A stretch of DNA of 64,000 nucleotides from Pseudolysinimonas yzui (GTDB lineage Bacteria; Actinomycetota; Actinomycetes; Actinomycetales; Microbacteriaceae). The notes beneath the pieces are model-generated. The model saw nothing but the letters and a program-made list of their open reading frames with translations, did no database searches and was not told the origin of the DNA. Positions 50,648-58,584 of the stretch are shown here, one piece after another. The DNA lies in the NCBI RefSeq assembly GCF_014653215.1, contig NZ_BNAI01000004.1, positions 1 through 64,000 of the forward strand, in the 5' to 3' direction. A program made the translations under genes and the position numbers. How positions within the stretch are numbered: position 1 is the first letter of the stretch; each line of letters starts with the position of its first letter.

Positions 50648-51427
50648 GTGTCCAAGCGCATCGAAGTCCGCGACCTCAACGTCTACTACGGCAAGTTCAA
50701 GGCCGTCGAAGACGTGTCGCTGACGATCGAACCCCGCACCGTGACCGCGTTCATCGGCCCGTCCGGGTGCGGCAAGTCGACCTTCCTGCGCACCCTCAAC
50801 CGCATGCACGAGGTCATCCCGGGTGCCTACGTCGAGGGCGAGGTGCTGATCGACGGCGACAACCTGTACGGGCCGGGCGTCGACCCGGTGCTCGTGCGCC
50901 GCCAGGTGGGGATGGTGTTCCAGCGGCCGAACCCCTTCCCGACGATGTCGATCCGCGACAACGTGCTCGCCGGCGTGAAACTCAACAACCGGTCGATCTC
51001 GAAGGGCGACGCCGACGCCCTCGTCGAGGGCTCGCTGCAGGGCGCCAACCTGTGGAACGAGGTCAAGGATCGCCTCGACAAGCCCGGGTCGAGCCTCTCC
51101 GGCGGCCAGCAGCAGCGACTCTGCATCGCGCGGGCGATCGCGGTGAAGCCCGACGTCATCCTCATGGACGAGCCGTGCTCGGCCCTCGACCCGATCTCGA
51201 CGCTTGCGATCGAAGACCTCATCGAGGAGCTCAAGCAGGAGTACACGATCGTGATCGTGACCCACAACATGCAGCAGGCCTCGCGGGTGAGCGACCGCAC
51301 CGCGTTCTTCAACATCGCCGGAACCGGCAAGCCGGGCAAGCTCATCGAGTACGACGACACCACGACGATCTTCAGCAAGCCGAGCGTGCAGGCGACGGAA
51401 GACTACGTCTCGGGCAAGTTCGGCTGA
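50648..51427 (+). CDS. pstB: Phosphate ABC transporter ATPase PstB
   Basis: A 259-residue ATPase of normal length. Walker [10 protein letters not shown], signature [16 protein letters not shown], Walker [14 protein letters not shown] and the H-loop in [10 protein letters not shown]. It drives phosphate uptake and takes part in signalling to PhoU. GTG start 50648 follows AAGGAG. Confidence 0.97.
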   Translation: MSKRIEVRDLNVYYGKFKAVEDVSLTIEPRTVTAFIGPSGCGKSTFLRTLNRMHEVIPGAYVEGEVLIDGDNLYGPGVDPVLVRRQVGMVFQRPNPFPTMSIRDNVLAGVKLNNRSISKGDADALVEGSLQGANLWNEVKDRLDKPGSSLSGGQQQRLCIARAIAVKPDVILMDEPCSALDPISTLAIEDLIEELKQEYTIVIVTHNMQQASRVSDRTAFFNIAGTGKPGKLIEYDDTTTIFSKPSVQATEDYVSGKFG

Positions 51428-51442
51428 TCCCCGCCGACGTGA

Positions 51443-51480
51443 CGAAGGCCCGCTCCGGTAACCAGCCGGGCGGGCCTTCG
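51443..51480. terminator. Bidirectional terminator after pstB and rskA
   Basis: CGAAGGCCCGC (51443-51453) and GCGGGCCTTCG (51470-51480) form a perfect 11-bp stem, with CCGG/CCGG extending it inward. It lies between the convergent ends of pstB and the anti-sigma gene. Confidence 0.85.
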
Positions 51481-51518
51481 CTCTTACCCGGCGGGATCAG
51501 GGACGCCGGGGGCCTGTG

Positions 51519-52220
51519 TCAAGCGGTGGGGATGACCACGATCGGGGTGGTCGTCGGAGTCTCGGATCCGCCTGCCGGTTCGATCGTGATCCCGATCGTG
51601 TCGCCGGCATCCATCGCTCCGGCGAGGGCGACGCTGAGCGCGCCTCCGTTGGGCTGGAACGTGGCGTCCGGTTCGGCCCGGCCGGTCTCGTCGATGAGCC
51701 ACGCCTGGTAGGTGTGGCCCGCGGGCGCGGCCTCCATGCCGTCGATGATCAGCGCGGCGCGCTCGAGCGACGCCGACCAGACCGCGGTGACGCTCGCCCC
51801 GCCCTCCATCTCGTAGACGACGCGCTCGTAGTCCGCCGCCGCGGTGATCTGCTCGACCGCCGTCGGCTCTCGGGTGAGGTTGATCGCGACCGTAGCGCCA
51901 CCCACCGCGATGACCACGGCCGCAGCGGCCCCGAACAGCACCGCGACGGGGCGGGCGAACCACGGCCCCCGCGTCACGTTCGACGCCTGCGGAGTCTGCT
52001 CGACCGCGCTCAGGAGCCGGGCTCGCAACGACGCGGCGGGTTCCACCGGTTCGACGGCGAGGCCGAGCATCGCCGTCGTCTCGGAGAACTCGCGCACCTC
52101 GGCCGCAAGCCGCGGGGAGCGCGGCAGCTCCTGCTCGAGATCGCGGCGTTCGGCTGCGGTGAGCGCGCCCGCCGCGTAGGACGCGGCACGAGTGCTGGCG
52201 TCGTCTCGACGGTCGGTCAT
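51519..52220 (-). CDS. rskA: RskA-type anti-sigma factor
   Basis: A 233-residue membrane-anchored anti-sigma factor. The N-terminal part (about 1-65, AASYAAGALTAAERRDLEQEL) is the sigma-binding domain; the single helix is PVAVLFGAAAAVVIAVGGATVAI (about 92-114); the outside part is the RskA domain with PAGHTYQAWLIDETGRAEP. It holds SigK inactive until cut by membrane proteases. Its ATG overlaps the sigK stop by ATGA. Confidence 0.92.
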   Translation of the reverse strand: MTDRRDDASTRAASYAAGALTAAERRDLEQELPRSPRLAAEVREFSETTAMLGLAVEPVEPAASLRARLLSAVEQTPQASNVTRGPWFARPVAVLFGAAAAVVIAVGGATVAINLTREPTAVEQITAAADYERVVYEMEGGASVTAVWSASLERAALIIDGMEAAPAGHTYQAWLIDETGRAEPDATFQPNGGALSVALAGAMDAGDTIGITIEPAGGSETPTTTPIVVIPTA

Positions 52221-52801
52221 GAGGTCACCCCCAGTTCGTCGCGCAGGCGGATCATGCCGTCACGCAGTCGGGTCTTCACGGTTCCCAGCGGAATGGCGAG
52301 GATCTCGGCCATCTCGCTGTGACTGTATCCGCCGTAGTAGGCGAGGATCACGGCTTCGCGCTGAACGGGCGTGAGGCGGCTCATCGCGCGTTTGACGCGC
52401 TCGTTCTCGACACGGATCTCCACGGTCTCCACGACCCCGTCGAAGTCGAGCTCCATGTCGCGGATGCCGATCCTGAGGTCGCGCTCGTGGCTCTTCTGGG
52501 AGGCCCGGATGCGGTCGACCGCCCGCCGGTGCGTCATCGTGAGCACCCACGCCATCCCGCTCCCGCGGTTGGCGTCGAACCGGGTCGCCTGCTGCCAGAT
52601 CTCGAGGAAGACCTCCTGAGTGACCTCCTCCGACTGGGCGCGATCTCGGAGCAGCCGGGTGACGAGACCCATCACCCGGGGGGAGATGCGGTCGTAGAGT
52701 TCGGCGAAGGCCGCGCGATCACCGTCCGCGACCGCACGGAGGAGGCTCTCGATCGAGAGGTCCTGGGCGGCATCGGCGACGGGCACGCCGCCCAGTCTCA
52801 T
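52217..52801 (-). CDS. sigK: ECF sigma factor SigK
   Basis: A 194-residue ECF sigma factor. Region 2 is AAFAELYDRISPRVMGLVTRLL, with EEVTQEVFLEIWQQA and WVLTMTHRRAVDRIRA; region 4 is LTPVQREAVILAYYGGYSHSEMAEI and PLGTVKTRLRDGM. ATG 52801 gives the usual length but has no ribosome site; GTG 52885 has AAGGGA before it and would add 28 residues. Paired with rskA and flanked by dipZ and a fasciclin gene, the target set known for SigK in M. tuberculosis. Confidence 0.9.
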   Translation of the reverse strand: MRLGGVPVADAAQDLSIESLLRAVADGDRAAFAELYDRISPRVMGLVTRLLRDRAQSEEVTQEVFLEIWQQATRFDANRGSGMAWVLTMTHRRAVDRIRASQKSHERDLRIGIRDMELDFDGVVETVEIRVENERVKRAMSRLTPVQREAVILAYYGGYSHSEMAEILAIPLGTVKTRLRDGMIRLRDELGVTS

Positions 52802-52977
52802 GGTTTCGGGGCGATTCGACCGCGTGACAGCCCGGGCACGGCGTCGGTCGTCCGCGGCGTCGGCGATCGAGAGCACAGCACCCACGGCGGATTCCCTTCG
52901 GATCGGAGCGGAGATCGGGCGCCGGGGAGCGGTGTCTGGGACGGTCGCGAAACCCACCGCACCCCGGTCAGCAGTGA

Positions 52978-53004
52978 TTCGGTACCACCTCCCGAGCGGA
53001 TTGG
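52978..53004 (-). promoter_or_regulatory. SigK-like promoter of sigK-rskA
   Basis: Minus strand CAATCC (53004-52999), 15 bases, CCGAAT (52983-52978). This is close to the CCATCC/CCGAAT type I recall for mycobacterial SigK, and the spacing equals that of the two promoters at 54744-54812. It suggests autoregulation. The rest of the interval to the sigK start shows no other element. Confidence 0.6.
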
Positions 53005-53010
53005 ACTCGA

Positions 53011-54735
53011 TCATCCGAAGGTGAAGGAGTACACGGTGACGCCCGCCGGCACCGTGAGATCGACCTGTCCGGTCTGCGACCCGGTGACGTCGAGCAGCCG
53101 ATACGAGTCGGGCGACCCGGCGACATCGACCTCGACCCGCTCGCCGTCGACGAGGGCGATCACCGTGCCCGTTCCGCCGAGCACCACGCGCACCTCCTGG
53201 GTCGCGGTGTAGGCGAGGCGCACTCGCGCCTCGCCGGCGGTCGGGGTCGCCCCCTGGAAGTCGATGGTCCAGTCGCCGTCGAGGGCGAAGGTGTCGCGGT
53301 CGAGGCTCGTCGGGTACTCGTAGGACCCCGGCCCGGTCGTGTAACGCTCGTCGCCGCCGAAGTTCACCACCTTGCCGGCGCTCAGGTAGGTCTCCGGTGT
53401 GGTCGCGCCGACCTCCGGGGTCTCGTCGGTCAGATCCGTCGCGCCGGGAAGAACGACATCCGGGTCGGCATCCCGCAGCAGTTCGCGGATGAGCCGCTCG
53501 GTGTCGTCGTAGCCGCCTTCGCCGAACTTGATGTGCCGCACGACACCCTGGGCGTCGATCAGGTAGGTCGCGGGCCAGTAGCGATTGCGGTAGTTCGTCC
53601 AGGTCGACAGGTTGTTGTCCATCGCGACGGGGTACTCGATGCCGAAGTTCGCGATCCCCTGCTCGACGTTGCGCTGCTCCTTCTCGAACGCGTACTCGGG
53701 CGAGTGGATGCCGATGACCTGCAGGCCCGCATCCCGGTAGGCCTCGTCCCACGCGGTGACGTGCGGCAGCGAGCGCTGGCAGTTGATGCAGGCGTAGGTC
53801 CAGAAGTCGATGAGCACCACCTGTCCGCGCAGGTCGTCGAGGTCGACGCCGGCGCCGCCCGGGGTGTTGAGCCACGCGGTGATGCCTCGGATGTCGGGTG
53901 CCGTGCCGCAGCTCTCGAGCTCGGTGCCGCCGTTGCTGCACTGGTCGAGATCCTTGTTCTGCTCGTTGACGAGGCCCCCCAGGTCGAGGGCATCCTGCAC
54001 CTGATCGGATTCCGCGAGCTGCTCCTGGATGCCGCCCGTGTAGTCGGGGATGAGTCGCTGGAGCAGGGCGGGCAGGTTGAAGACGAGGCCGATGGCGAGC
54101 GCCAGCATCGTCACGCCCCCGATGACGCGGATGACCCCCTGTCGGCGGCGGAACGCCTTGATGCGCTCCGCGACGCCGCGCCCGGCGAGCGCGAAGACGA
54201 GCAACGGCACGGAGGTGCCGATCGCGAACGACGCCGTCAACGCCACCGTGTCGACCCCGATCCGGCCCGTCGACCCGGCGACGGTGATCGCGGCGAGCAC
54301 CGGGCCCGCGCAGGGCACGAAGACGGCTCCCAGCGCGAGCCCGAGCAGGAAGCCGTTGCGGTCGGGGCTGACGTACTTCTGCGGGATCTTCGAGAACGGC
54401 AGCTCGAGCAGGTGCTGGAACCTCGGCACGATGAGCCCGATCCCGATGAGGGTGAGCACGACGATGCCGGCCCAGCGCAAGACGTCCTGGGGCAGCCCGA
54501 GCAGGGCGAGCAGCAGCGACCCCACGAGGGTCACCACGCTGAAGCTCAGCGCGAGCCCCGCGATCACCAGGAACGGGCGCCACCGCGATGGGCGCCTGAC
54601 CTCGCCGCTCTCCCCATTGCGGGCGCTCGCGGCCCCGCCCGACAGGAAGATGACGGGCAGTACCGGGAGGATGCACGGCGAGATGCCGGTGATGAGCCCG
54701 CCGAGCAGCCCGATGAGGATGAGCGTGATGTCCAT
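53011..54735 (-). CDS. dipZ: DipZ: CcdA-like membrane domain fused to thioredoxin domain
   Basis: A 574-residue redox protein. About 1-260 are membrane helices of the DsbD/CcdA type with the cysteine motifs ISPCILPVLP and FVPCAGPVL. About 300-440 is a TlpA-like thioredoxin domain outside the membrane; its active site reads TYACINCQRS (CxxC). About 450-574 is a beta-rich C-terminal domain as in mycobacterial DipZ. It carries electrons from inside the cell to exported proteins. ATG 54735 lies 8 bases after a predicted -10, so the message is nearly leaderless. Confidence 0.9.
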   Translation of the reverse strand: MDITLILIGLLGGLITGISPCILPVLPVIFLSGGAASARNGESGEVRRPSRWRPFLVIAGLALSFSVVTLVGSLLLALLGLPQDVLRWAGIVVLTLIGIGLIVPRFQHLLELPFSKIPQKYVSPDRNGFLLGLALGAVFVPCAGPVLAAITVAGSTGRIGVDTVALTASFAIGTSVPLLVFALAGRGVAERIKAFRRRQGVIRVIGGVTMLALAIGLVFNLPALLQRLIPDYTGGIQEQLAESDQVQDALDLGGLVNEQNKDLDQCSNGGTELESCGTAPDIRGITAWLNTPGGAGVDLDDLRGQVVLIDFWTYACINCQRSLPHVTAWDEAYRDAGLQVIGIHSPEYAFEKEQRNVEQGIANFGIEYPVAMDNNLSTWTNYRNRYWPATYLIDAQGVVRHIKFGEGGYDDTERLIRELLRDADPDVVLPGATDLTDETPEVGATTPETYLSAGKVVNFGGDERYTTGPGSYEYPTSLDRDTFALDGDWTIDFQGATPTAGEARVRLAYTATQEVRVVLGGTGTVIALVDGERVEVDVAGSPDSYRLLDVTGSQTGQVDLTVPAGVTVYSFTFG

Positions 54736-54743
54736 GATCCGGT

Positions 54744-54770
54744 GTTCGGAACCGCGCCCGGTTCGGACGG
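54744..54770 (-). promoter_or_regulatory. SigK-like promoter of dipZ
   Basis: Minus strand CCGTCC (54770-54765), 15 bases, CCGAAC (54749-54744), ending 8 bases before the dipZ ATG. Confidence 0.6.
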
Positions 54771-54785
54771 GACGCGAATCCCGAC

Positions 54786-54812
54786 CCATCCCCTTGGCGA
54801 GGTGCTCCGAAC
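54786..54812 (+). promoter_or_regulatory. SigK-like promoter of the fasciclin gene
   Basis: CCATCC (54786-54791), 15 bases, CCGAAC (54807-54812), about 60 bases before the transcription-side of the ATG at 54880. It is back to back with the dipZ promoter and has the same spacing. Confidence 0.65.
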
Positions 54813-54879
54813 CACCGGTGAAGCGGCCGCCACGGGGGTGGCCGCGGGGGATCTGGGCCCCTTCGACGAAGGGAAGATC

Positions 54880-55512
54880 ATGCACATCACAACCCGTGTG
54901 GCCGGCATCGCGATGGTTGCGGCGCTCGGCCTCGGCCTCGCAGCCTGTTCGCCGATGACGGCCGCTCCCGAGGAGGACACCTCGGCGGCACCGACCGAAG
55001 AGACGATGGATCCGGCGTTCGACAACCTCGTCGGCGACGGGTGCGCCGCCTACGCCGAGGCCGTTCCGGACGGCGGCGGCTCGATCGTCGGCATGTCGCA
55101 GGACCCCGTGGCGGTGGCCGCATCCAACAACCCGCTGCTGACCACCCTCGTCGCGGCGGTGTCGGGCCAGCTCAACGCCGACGTCGACCTCGTCGACACG
55201 CTCAACGGCTCCGAGTTCACGGTCTTCGCGCCGGTCGACGAGGCCTTCGCCAAGCTCGACCCGGCCACCGTAGAAGCGCTCAAGCTGCCCGAGAACGCCG
55301 CGCTGCTGGCGAGCATCCTGACGTACCACGTGGTGCCCGGCCAGATCCTGCCGTCGAACATCGTCGGCATGCAGACGACCGTGCAGGGCGGCACCGTCGA
55401 GGTGACCGGATCGGGCGACGACCTGCAGGTGAACGGCGCGACCGTGATCTGCGGCGGCGTCGCGACCGCCAACGCGACCGTCTACCTGATCGACACGGTG
55501 CTGATGCCGTAA
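54880..55512 (+). CDS. Fasciclin-domain lipoprotein (MPT70/MPT83-like)
   Basis: A 210-residue exported lipoprotein. Lipobox GLAAC near residue 23, an acidic linker, then one fasciclin domain from about 75 (NNPLLTTLVAAVSG, NGSEFTVFAPVDEAFAKL, LTYHVVPGQILPSNI) to the end. Two cysteines (in GDGCAAYAEAV and VICGGVA) could form a disulfide, which fits a dedicated partner in DipZ next door. Homologues MPT70/83 are secreted cell-wall antigens under SigK. GAAGGGAAG precedes the ATG. Confidence 0.92.
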   Translation: MHITTRVAGIAMVAALGLGLAACSPMTAAPEEDTSAAPTEETMDPAFDNLVGDGCAAYAEAVPDGGGSIVGMSQDPVAVAASNNPLLTTLVAAVSGQLNADVDLVDTLNGSEFTVFAPVDEAFAKLDPATVEALKLPENAALLASILTYHVVPGQILPSNIVGMQTTVQGGTVEVTGSGDDLQVNGATVICGGVATANATVYLIDTVLMP

Positions 55513-55542
55513 GACGTCATGCCTCTGAACGGGCATGGCCCC

Positions 55543-55582
55543 GAAGGACCCCATGCGGCAGACTCGCCGCATGGGGTTCTTC
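55543..55582. terminator. Hairpin terminator after the fasciclin gene
   Basis: GAAGGACCCCATGCGG (55543-55558) and CCGCATGGGGTTCTTC (55567-55582) pair at 15 of 16 positions around an 8-base loop. It has the form of an intrinsic terminator with a short T-rich end. It overlaps the beginning of the next gene, whose possible ATGs at 55553 and 55571 lie in the two arms. Confidence 0.6.
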
Positions 55583-56080
55583 GACGATCTGGCCGACGGG
55601 ATCAGCGGGCTCATCTTCGACGCGAAGATCGAGGACGGCGTGCGCGGCACGGCGCAGGTGGTGGCCGCATCCGGCTACTACGGTCACGCGCTCTACCAGA
55701 ACTGTCAGCTCGAGGTCGTCGTGGAGGCCCCCGGCATCCCGGCGACGGCCGCGACCGTGAACGCCGTAGTGAGTCGAGACACCTGGCCGCAGCCGGGGCA
55801 GGTGCTTCCGGCGCTGATCGAGCGGGCGAACCCGCGCGAGGTGCAGATCCTCTGGGACGAGTTGCCGAAGACGGGGGATGTCGCGAAGGCGCAGGCCGAA
55901 GCACTCGCCGCCGTCAAGCGCGGGGAGACCCCCGCACCGGGCACCCCGATGCCGTACGGGCCGGGGTCGACGGTGAAGGTCGTCGGCGACGTCTCGCAGA
56001 TCACGCCCGCGCAGCGCGAGAAGCTCAAAGCCCTGGGCATCGACCTCGACGCCCTCCTGAGCCCACCGACGATCCCCTAG
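55553..56080 (+). CDS. Conserved hypothetical protein of actinobacteria
   Basis: About 175 residues, or 169 if started at ATG 55571 (MGFFDDLADGISGLIFDAK). ATG 55553 has GAAGGA just before it. No signal peptide or membrane helix. The central part is beta-rich (ALYQNCQLEVVVEAPGIPATAATVNAVV), and the end VSQITPAQREKLKALGIDLDALL looks like a short helical, SHOCT-like tail. I do not recognise a function. The start is embedded in a hairpin, which may limit its translation. Confidence 0.6.
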   Translation: MRQTRRMGFFDDLADGISGLIFDAKIEDGVRGTAQVVAASGYYGHALYQNCQLEVVVEAPGIPATAATVNAVVSRDTWPQPGQVLPALIERANPREVQILWDELPKTGDVAKAQAEALAAVKRGETPAPGTPMPYGPGSTVKVVGDVSQITPAQREKLKALGIDLDALLSPPTIP

Positions 56081-56187
56081 CGGCGGGTGCCAGGCCGCAG
56101 AAACGCCTCTCGGCGCAAGGCCGCTCGAAGCGGCGAATATTGGAGCCCGGGGTTTACTGCGGCCCGGCCGGGACAGTCTAGCTCGGG

Positions 56188-56835
56188 CTATTCGAGGGCG
56201 CCGTCGCGCGCCAGCCGGGCGCACGCCGAGAGCTCGTCGGCCGTCGTCGTGAGCCGCAGAGCGCGGGTCGTGAGCTCCGACGCCCGATCGGGGCTGGCGG
56301 CATCCTGGTCGTCGGCGACGCTCGACGCGCCCGCCGCGGTCACCCGGCAGAACGCCGCCGCCCGGTCGAGCGCGAGCGGGAAGTCGCCCTCGAAGACGCC
56401 CCGCAGGATGCGGTCGGCCAGGTCGGTGACCTCGTCGGGTCCCGCGGGGATGGGCGCCCCGGCCACCACGGGATCGATCGTGGGCAGCACCTCGGTGCCG
56501 CGCTGGAAGAGCAGGCTCACGCCCGCCGGATCCTGGTGGATGAGCAGCCGCACCAGGTAGAGCCGCCACAGCGCGCCGGGCAGGGTGTGCGGCCCGGAGC
56601 GCGCCCACAGTTCGGCGAGCGCATCCAGCCCGTGCTCGTCGGTGTACCGCACCAGCCGGTCGACGACCTCGGGATCGCCCGCGTCGCGCGCGCGGGAGAG
56701 CAGCGCCCGGGCCGACTCGTGGGCGACCCGCAGCACACGTGCCGGGTCGTCGCCGCCTTCGAGCCCGTCGAACTTCGCGCCGCTGAACAACGTCGGCTTG
56801 TGGAACTCGCCCCGCTTGCTGAAGTCGTCTGGCAC
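56188..56835 (-). CDS. Hypothetical helical protein
   Basis: A 215-residue acidic, mostly helical protein with no membrane segments. The opening MPDDFSKRGEFHKPTLFSGAKFDGL and the middle VRYTDEHGLDALAELWARSGPHTLPGALWRLYLVRLLI recur in Microbacteriaceae as far as I recall, without a known role. It is read away from the gene at 56914. The 107-base gap on its 3' side (56081-56187) holds only GC-rich imperfect hairpins. Confidence 0.65.
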   Translation of the reverse strand: MPDDFSKRGEFHKPTLFSGAKFDGLEGGDDPARVLRVAHESARALLSRARDAGDPEVVDRLVRYTDEHGLDALAELWARSGPHTLPGALWRLYLVRLLIHQDPAGVSLLFQRGTEVLPTIDPVVAGAPIPAGPDEVTDLADRILRGVFEGDFPLALDRAAAFCRVTAAGASSVADDQDAASPDRASELTTRALRLTTTADELSACARLARDGALE

Positions 56836-56913
56836 CCCACCACGCTACGCGGGGTCGGGCGCGTGTCGGTCATCTGCTCTACCGTGCGAACCCCGATCGA
56901 GAGGCGAGAACCG

Positions 56914-57213
56914 ATGATCCAGTGCCCGACGTGGTGCGTTGCCGACCACGCCCAGGACCTCGTGGGTGCCCGCGTGCATCGCGGTGTGACCCACGAGGTC
57001 GCTGTCGTCCTCGAGGGACGCGGCACGGGCGGGCCGCGGCGGGCCGAACTGCTCGTCGAGGTCTCGCGCCTGCACGAGGAAGTCGCGGTGTGGATCTACC
57101 TGGGCGACGGGTGGACCGGGTTCTCGCTGTCGCTCGAGTCGGCGACCCGGCTCAGCGCCGCCGTGACCTCGGCGCTCCGCGCCGCCGGTACGCTTGAGAG
57201 TACGGGCCTGTAG
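56914..57213 (+). CDS. Small DUF6907-like protein
   Basis: A 99-residue protein. CPTWCVADHAQDLVGARVHRG near the start matches the CPxWC...DH...H pattern I associate with DUF6907, possibly a metal site; the rest is beta-rich (EVAVWIYLGDGWTGFSLSLESATRLSAAV). Function unknown. Its TAG (57211-57213) lies inside the tRNA-Lys gene, so coding and tRNA sequence overlap by 10 bases. Confidence 0.65.
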   Translation: MIQCPTWCVADHAQDLVGARVHRGVTHEVAVVLEGRGTGGPRRAELLVEVSRLHEEVAVWIYLGDGWTGFSLSLESATRLSAAVTSALRAAGTLESTGL

Positions 57214-57276
57214 CTCAGTTGGCAGAGCATCGGACTTTTAATCCGCGGGTCGTGGGTTCGAGCCCCACCGGGCCCA
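57204..57276 (+). tRNA. tRNA-Lys (anticodon TTT)
   Basis: Full cloverleaf by eye: acceptor GGGCCTG (57204-57210) with CGGGCCC (57269-57275), D-arm GCTC...GAGC, anticodon loop CTTTTAA with TTT at 57237-57239, T-arm GTGGG-TTCGAGC-CCCAC, discriminator A at 57276. CCA is not encoded. It decodes AAA and AAG lysine codons. Confidence 0.97.
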
Positions 57277-57311
57277 CTCGCGATTCCGGCCGGCGAGATC
57301 AGAACAGCGAT

Positions 57312-57347
57312 GGGCCGCCGCACCCGGTCTCCCGCGTGCGACGGCCC
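57312..57347 (+). terminator. Probable terminator after tRNA-Lys
   Basis: GGGCCGCCGCAC (57312-57323) pairs with GTGCGACGGCCC (57336-57347) at 11 of 12 positions, followed by GATTTCC. The remaining 160 bases to the VIT1 gene end contain no gene that I can support. Confidence 0.6.
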
Positions 57348-57510
57348 GTCGATTTCCTCTGCTGAGCCCCCCGACTCAGGAGCGGACGTCAGCGTTGTCG
57401 CCCAGCCCCCGGAGCGACTCTGACCCGCCTGGTTGGGAGATCCCCAACGTGATCAGTGTGGCAATCGCGAGTACCGCTCGGTTAGGTACAAGGTCCCGCC
57501 TCGTTTCGGA

Positions 57511-58584
57511 TCAGCCGAGCACCGTTCCGAACAGCAGGCCGAGCAGGTAGGTGACGGCGGCGGCGCCGAGGCCGATCGCGAGTTGCCGCAGCGCACGGCG
57601 CAGCAGCGACCCCCCGGAGAGCAGCCCGACGATCGCTCCGGTCGCGAGCAGCGCGACCCCCACCGAGGCCGACGCGACCACGACCGCGACGAAGCCCTCC
57701 GCCCCGACGAGGTACGGGATGACCGGGATGACGGCGCCCGCGGCGAAGAACAGGAAACTCGACAGAGCCGCCGCCCACGCCGAGCCGATCCCGTCGTGGT
57801 CATCGACGGGCACCGCCTCGTGGCTTCCGGCGTCGTCGAGGTGGAGGGTGGCGAACACCTGCTCGGCGTGCCGCGCGGCCTCGTCGGGGTCCATCCCGCG
57901 CGCGCGGTAGACCAGGGTGAGCTCGTTGGCGTCGACATCGAGGTCGGGCAGCGCGCGATGCGATTCCGGGTCGGGTCGGGATGCCTCGAGCAGCTCGCGC
58001 TGCGACCGCACCGAGATGAACTCGCCCGCGCCCATCGAGAGGGAGCCCGCGAGCAGACCGGCGATGCCCGTCACGAGCACCGTCTGCGGCGGGAGCCCGG
58101 TCGCGCCGACCCCGAGCACGAGGGCGAGGTTCGAGACGAGACCGTCGTTGATGCCGAAGACGGCGGCCCGGAGGCTTCCGGCGAGCCGACGACGGCCCCG
58201 GGCTGCGAGGCCGCGCAGCACCTCGCCGTGGATCCGCTCGTCGGCCGCCATCGCATCCGTCGCGTCGGCGTCGGCGTCGTACGGCGAGCGGCCTTCGGCG
58301 CGCTGCGCGAGGGCGAGCACGAACAACGACCCGAAGCGGCGGGCGAACTGGATGAGCAGCCGGCTTCCGAGGCTCGGCCCGCCCGGGTCTCGGGCGTCGT
58401 CGCCGAGCAATCCCACCCAGTGGGCCTCGTGCCGCTGCTCGGCGTCGGCGAGTCCGAGCAGGATGTCGCGTTCCTCGCCGGTGTAGCGGTCGGCGAGTTC
58501 ACGGTAGAGGGCCGCCTCCGCCCGTTCGTCGGCGAGGTAGCGGCGCCACCGGCGCGTGCGGGCGCGCTCGTGACCGCCGGCCAT
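57511..58584 (-). CDS. VIT1/CCC1-type transporter with ferritin-like domain
   Basis: A 357-residue protein. About 10-135 is a ferritin-like four-helix domain with metal-binding patterns (EAALYRELADRY, DAEQRHEAHW, ADERIHGEVL). About 140-357 is the VIT1 membrane part, with AAVFGINDGLVSNLALVLGV and LLAGSLSMGAGEFISVRSQ and five helices. VIT1/CCC1 proteins move iron or manganese. The ferritin-like front may sense or oxidise the metal. ATG 58584 overlaps the galM stop. Confidence 0.88.
   Translation of the reverse strand: MAGGHERARTRRWRRYLADERAEAALYRELADRYTGEERDILLGLADAEQRHEAHWVGLLGDDARDPGGPSLGSRLLIQFARRFGSLFVLALAQRAEGRSPYDADADATDAMAADERIHGEVLRGLAARGRRRLAGSLRAAVFGINDGLVSNLALVLGVGATGLPPQTVLVTGIAGLLAGSLSMGAGEFISVRSQRELLEASRPDPESHRALPDLDVDANELTLVYRARGMDPDEAARHAEQVFATLHLDDAGSHEAVPVDDHDGIGSAWAAALSSFLFFAAGAVIPVIPYLVGAEGFVAVVVASASVGVALLATGAIVGLLSGGSLLRRALRQLAIGLGAAAVTYLLGLLFGTVLG

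Noticed and set aside
49414-50679. Charged (Glu/Asp/Arg-rich) frame antisense to pstA
   Set aside because: Composition is an artefact of the complement of hydrophobic codons; no start signal.
56081-56187. Possible small RNA in the GC-rich hairpin stretch
   Set aside because: Only imperfect stems and no promoter; not enough to support an RNA gene.
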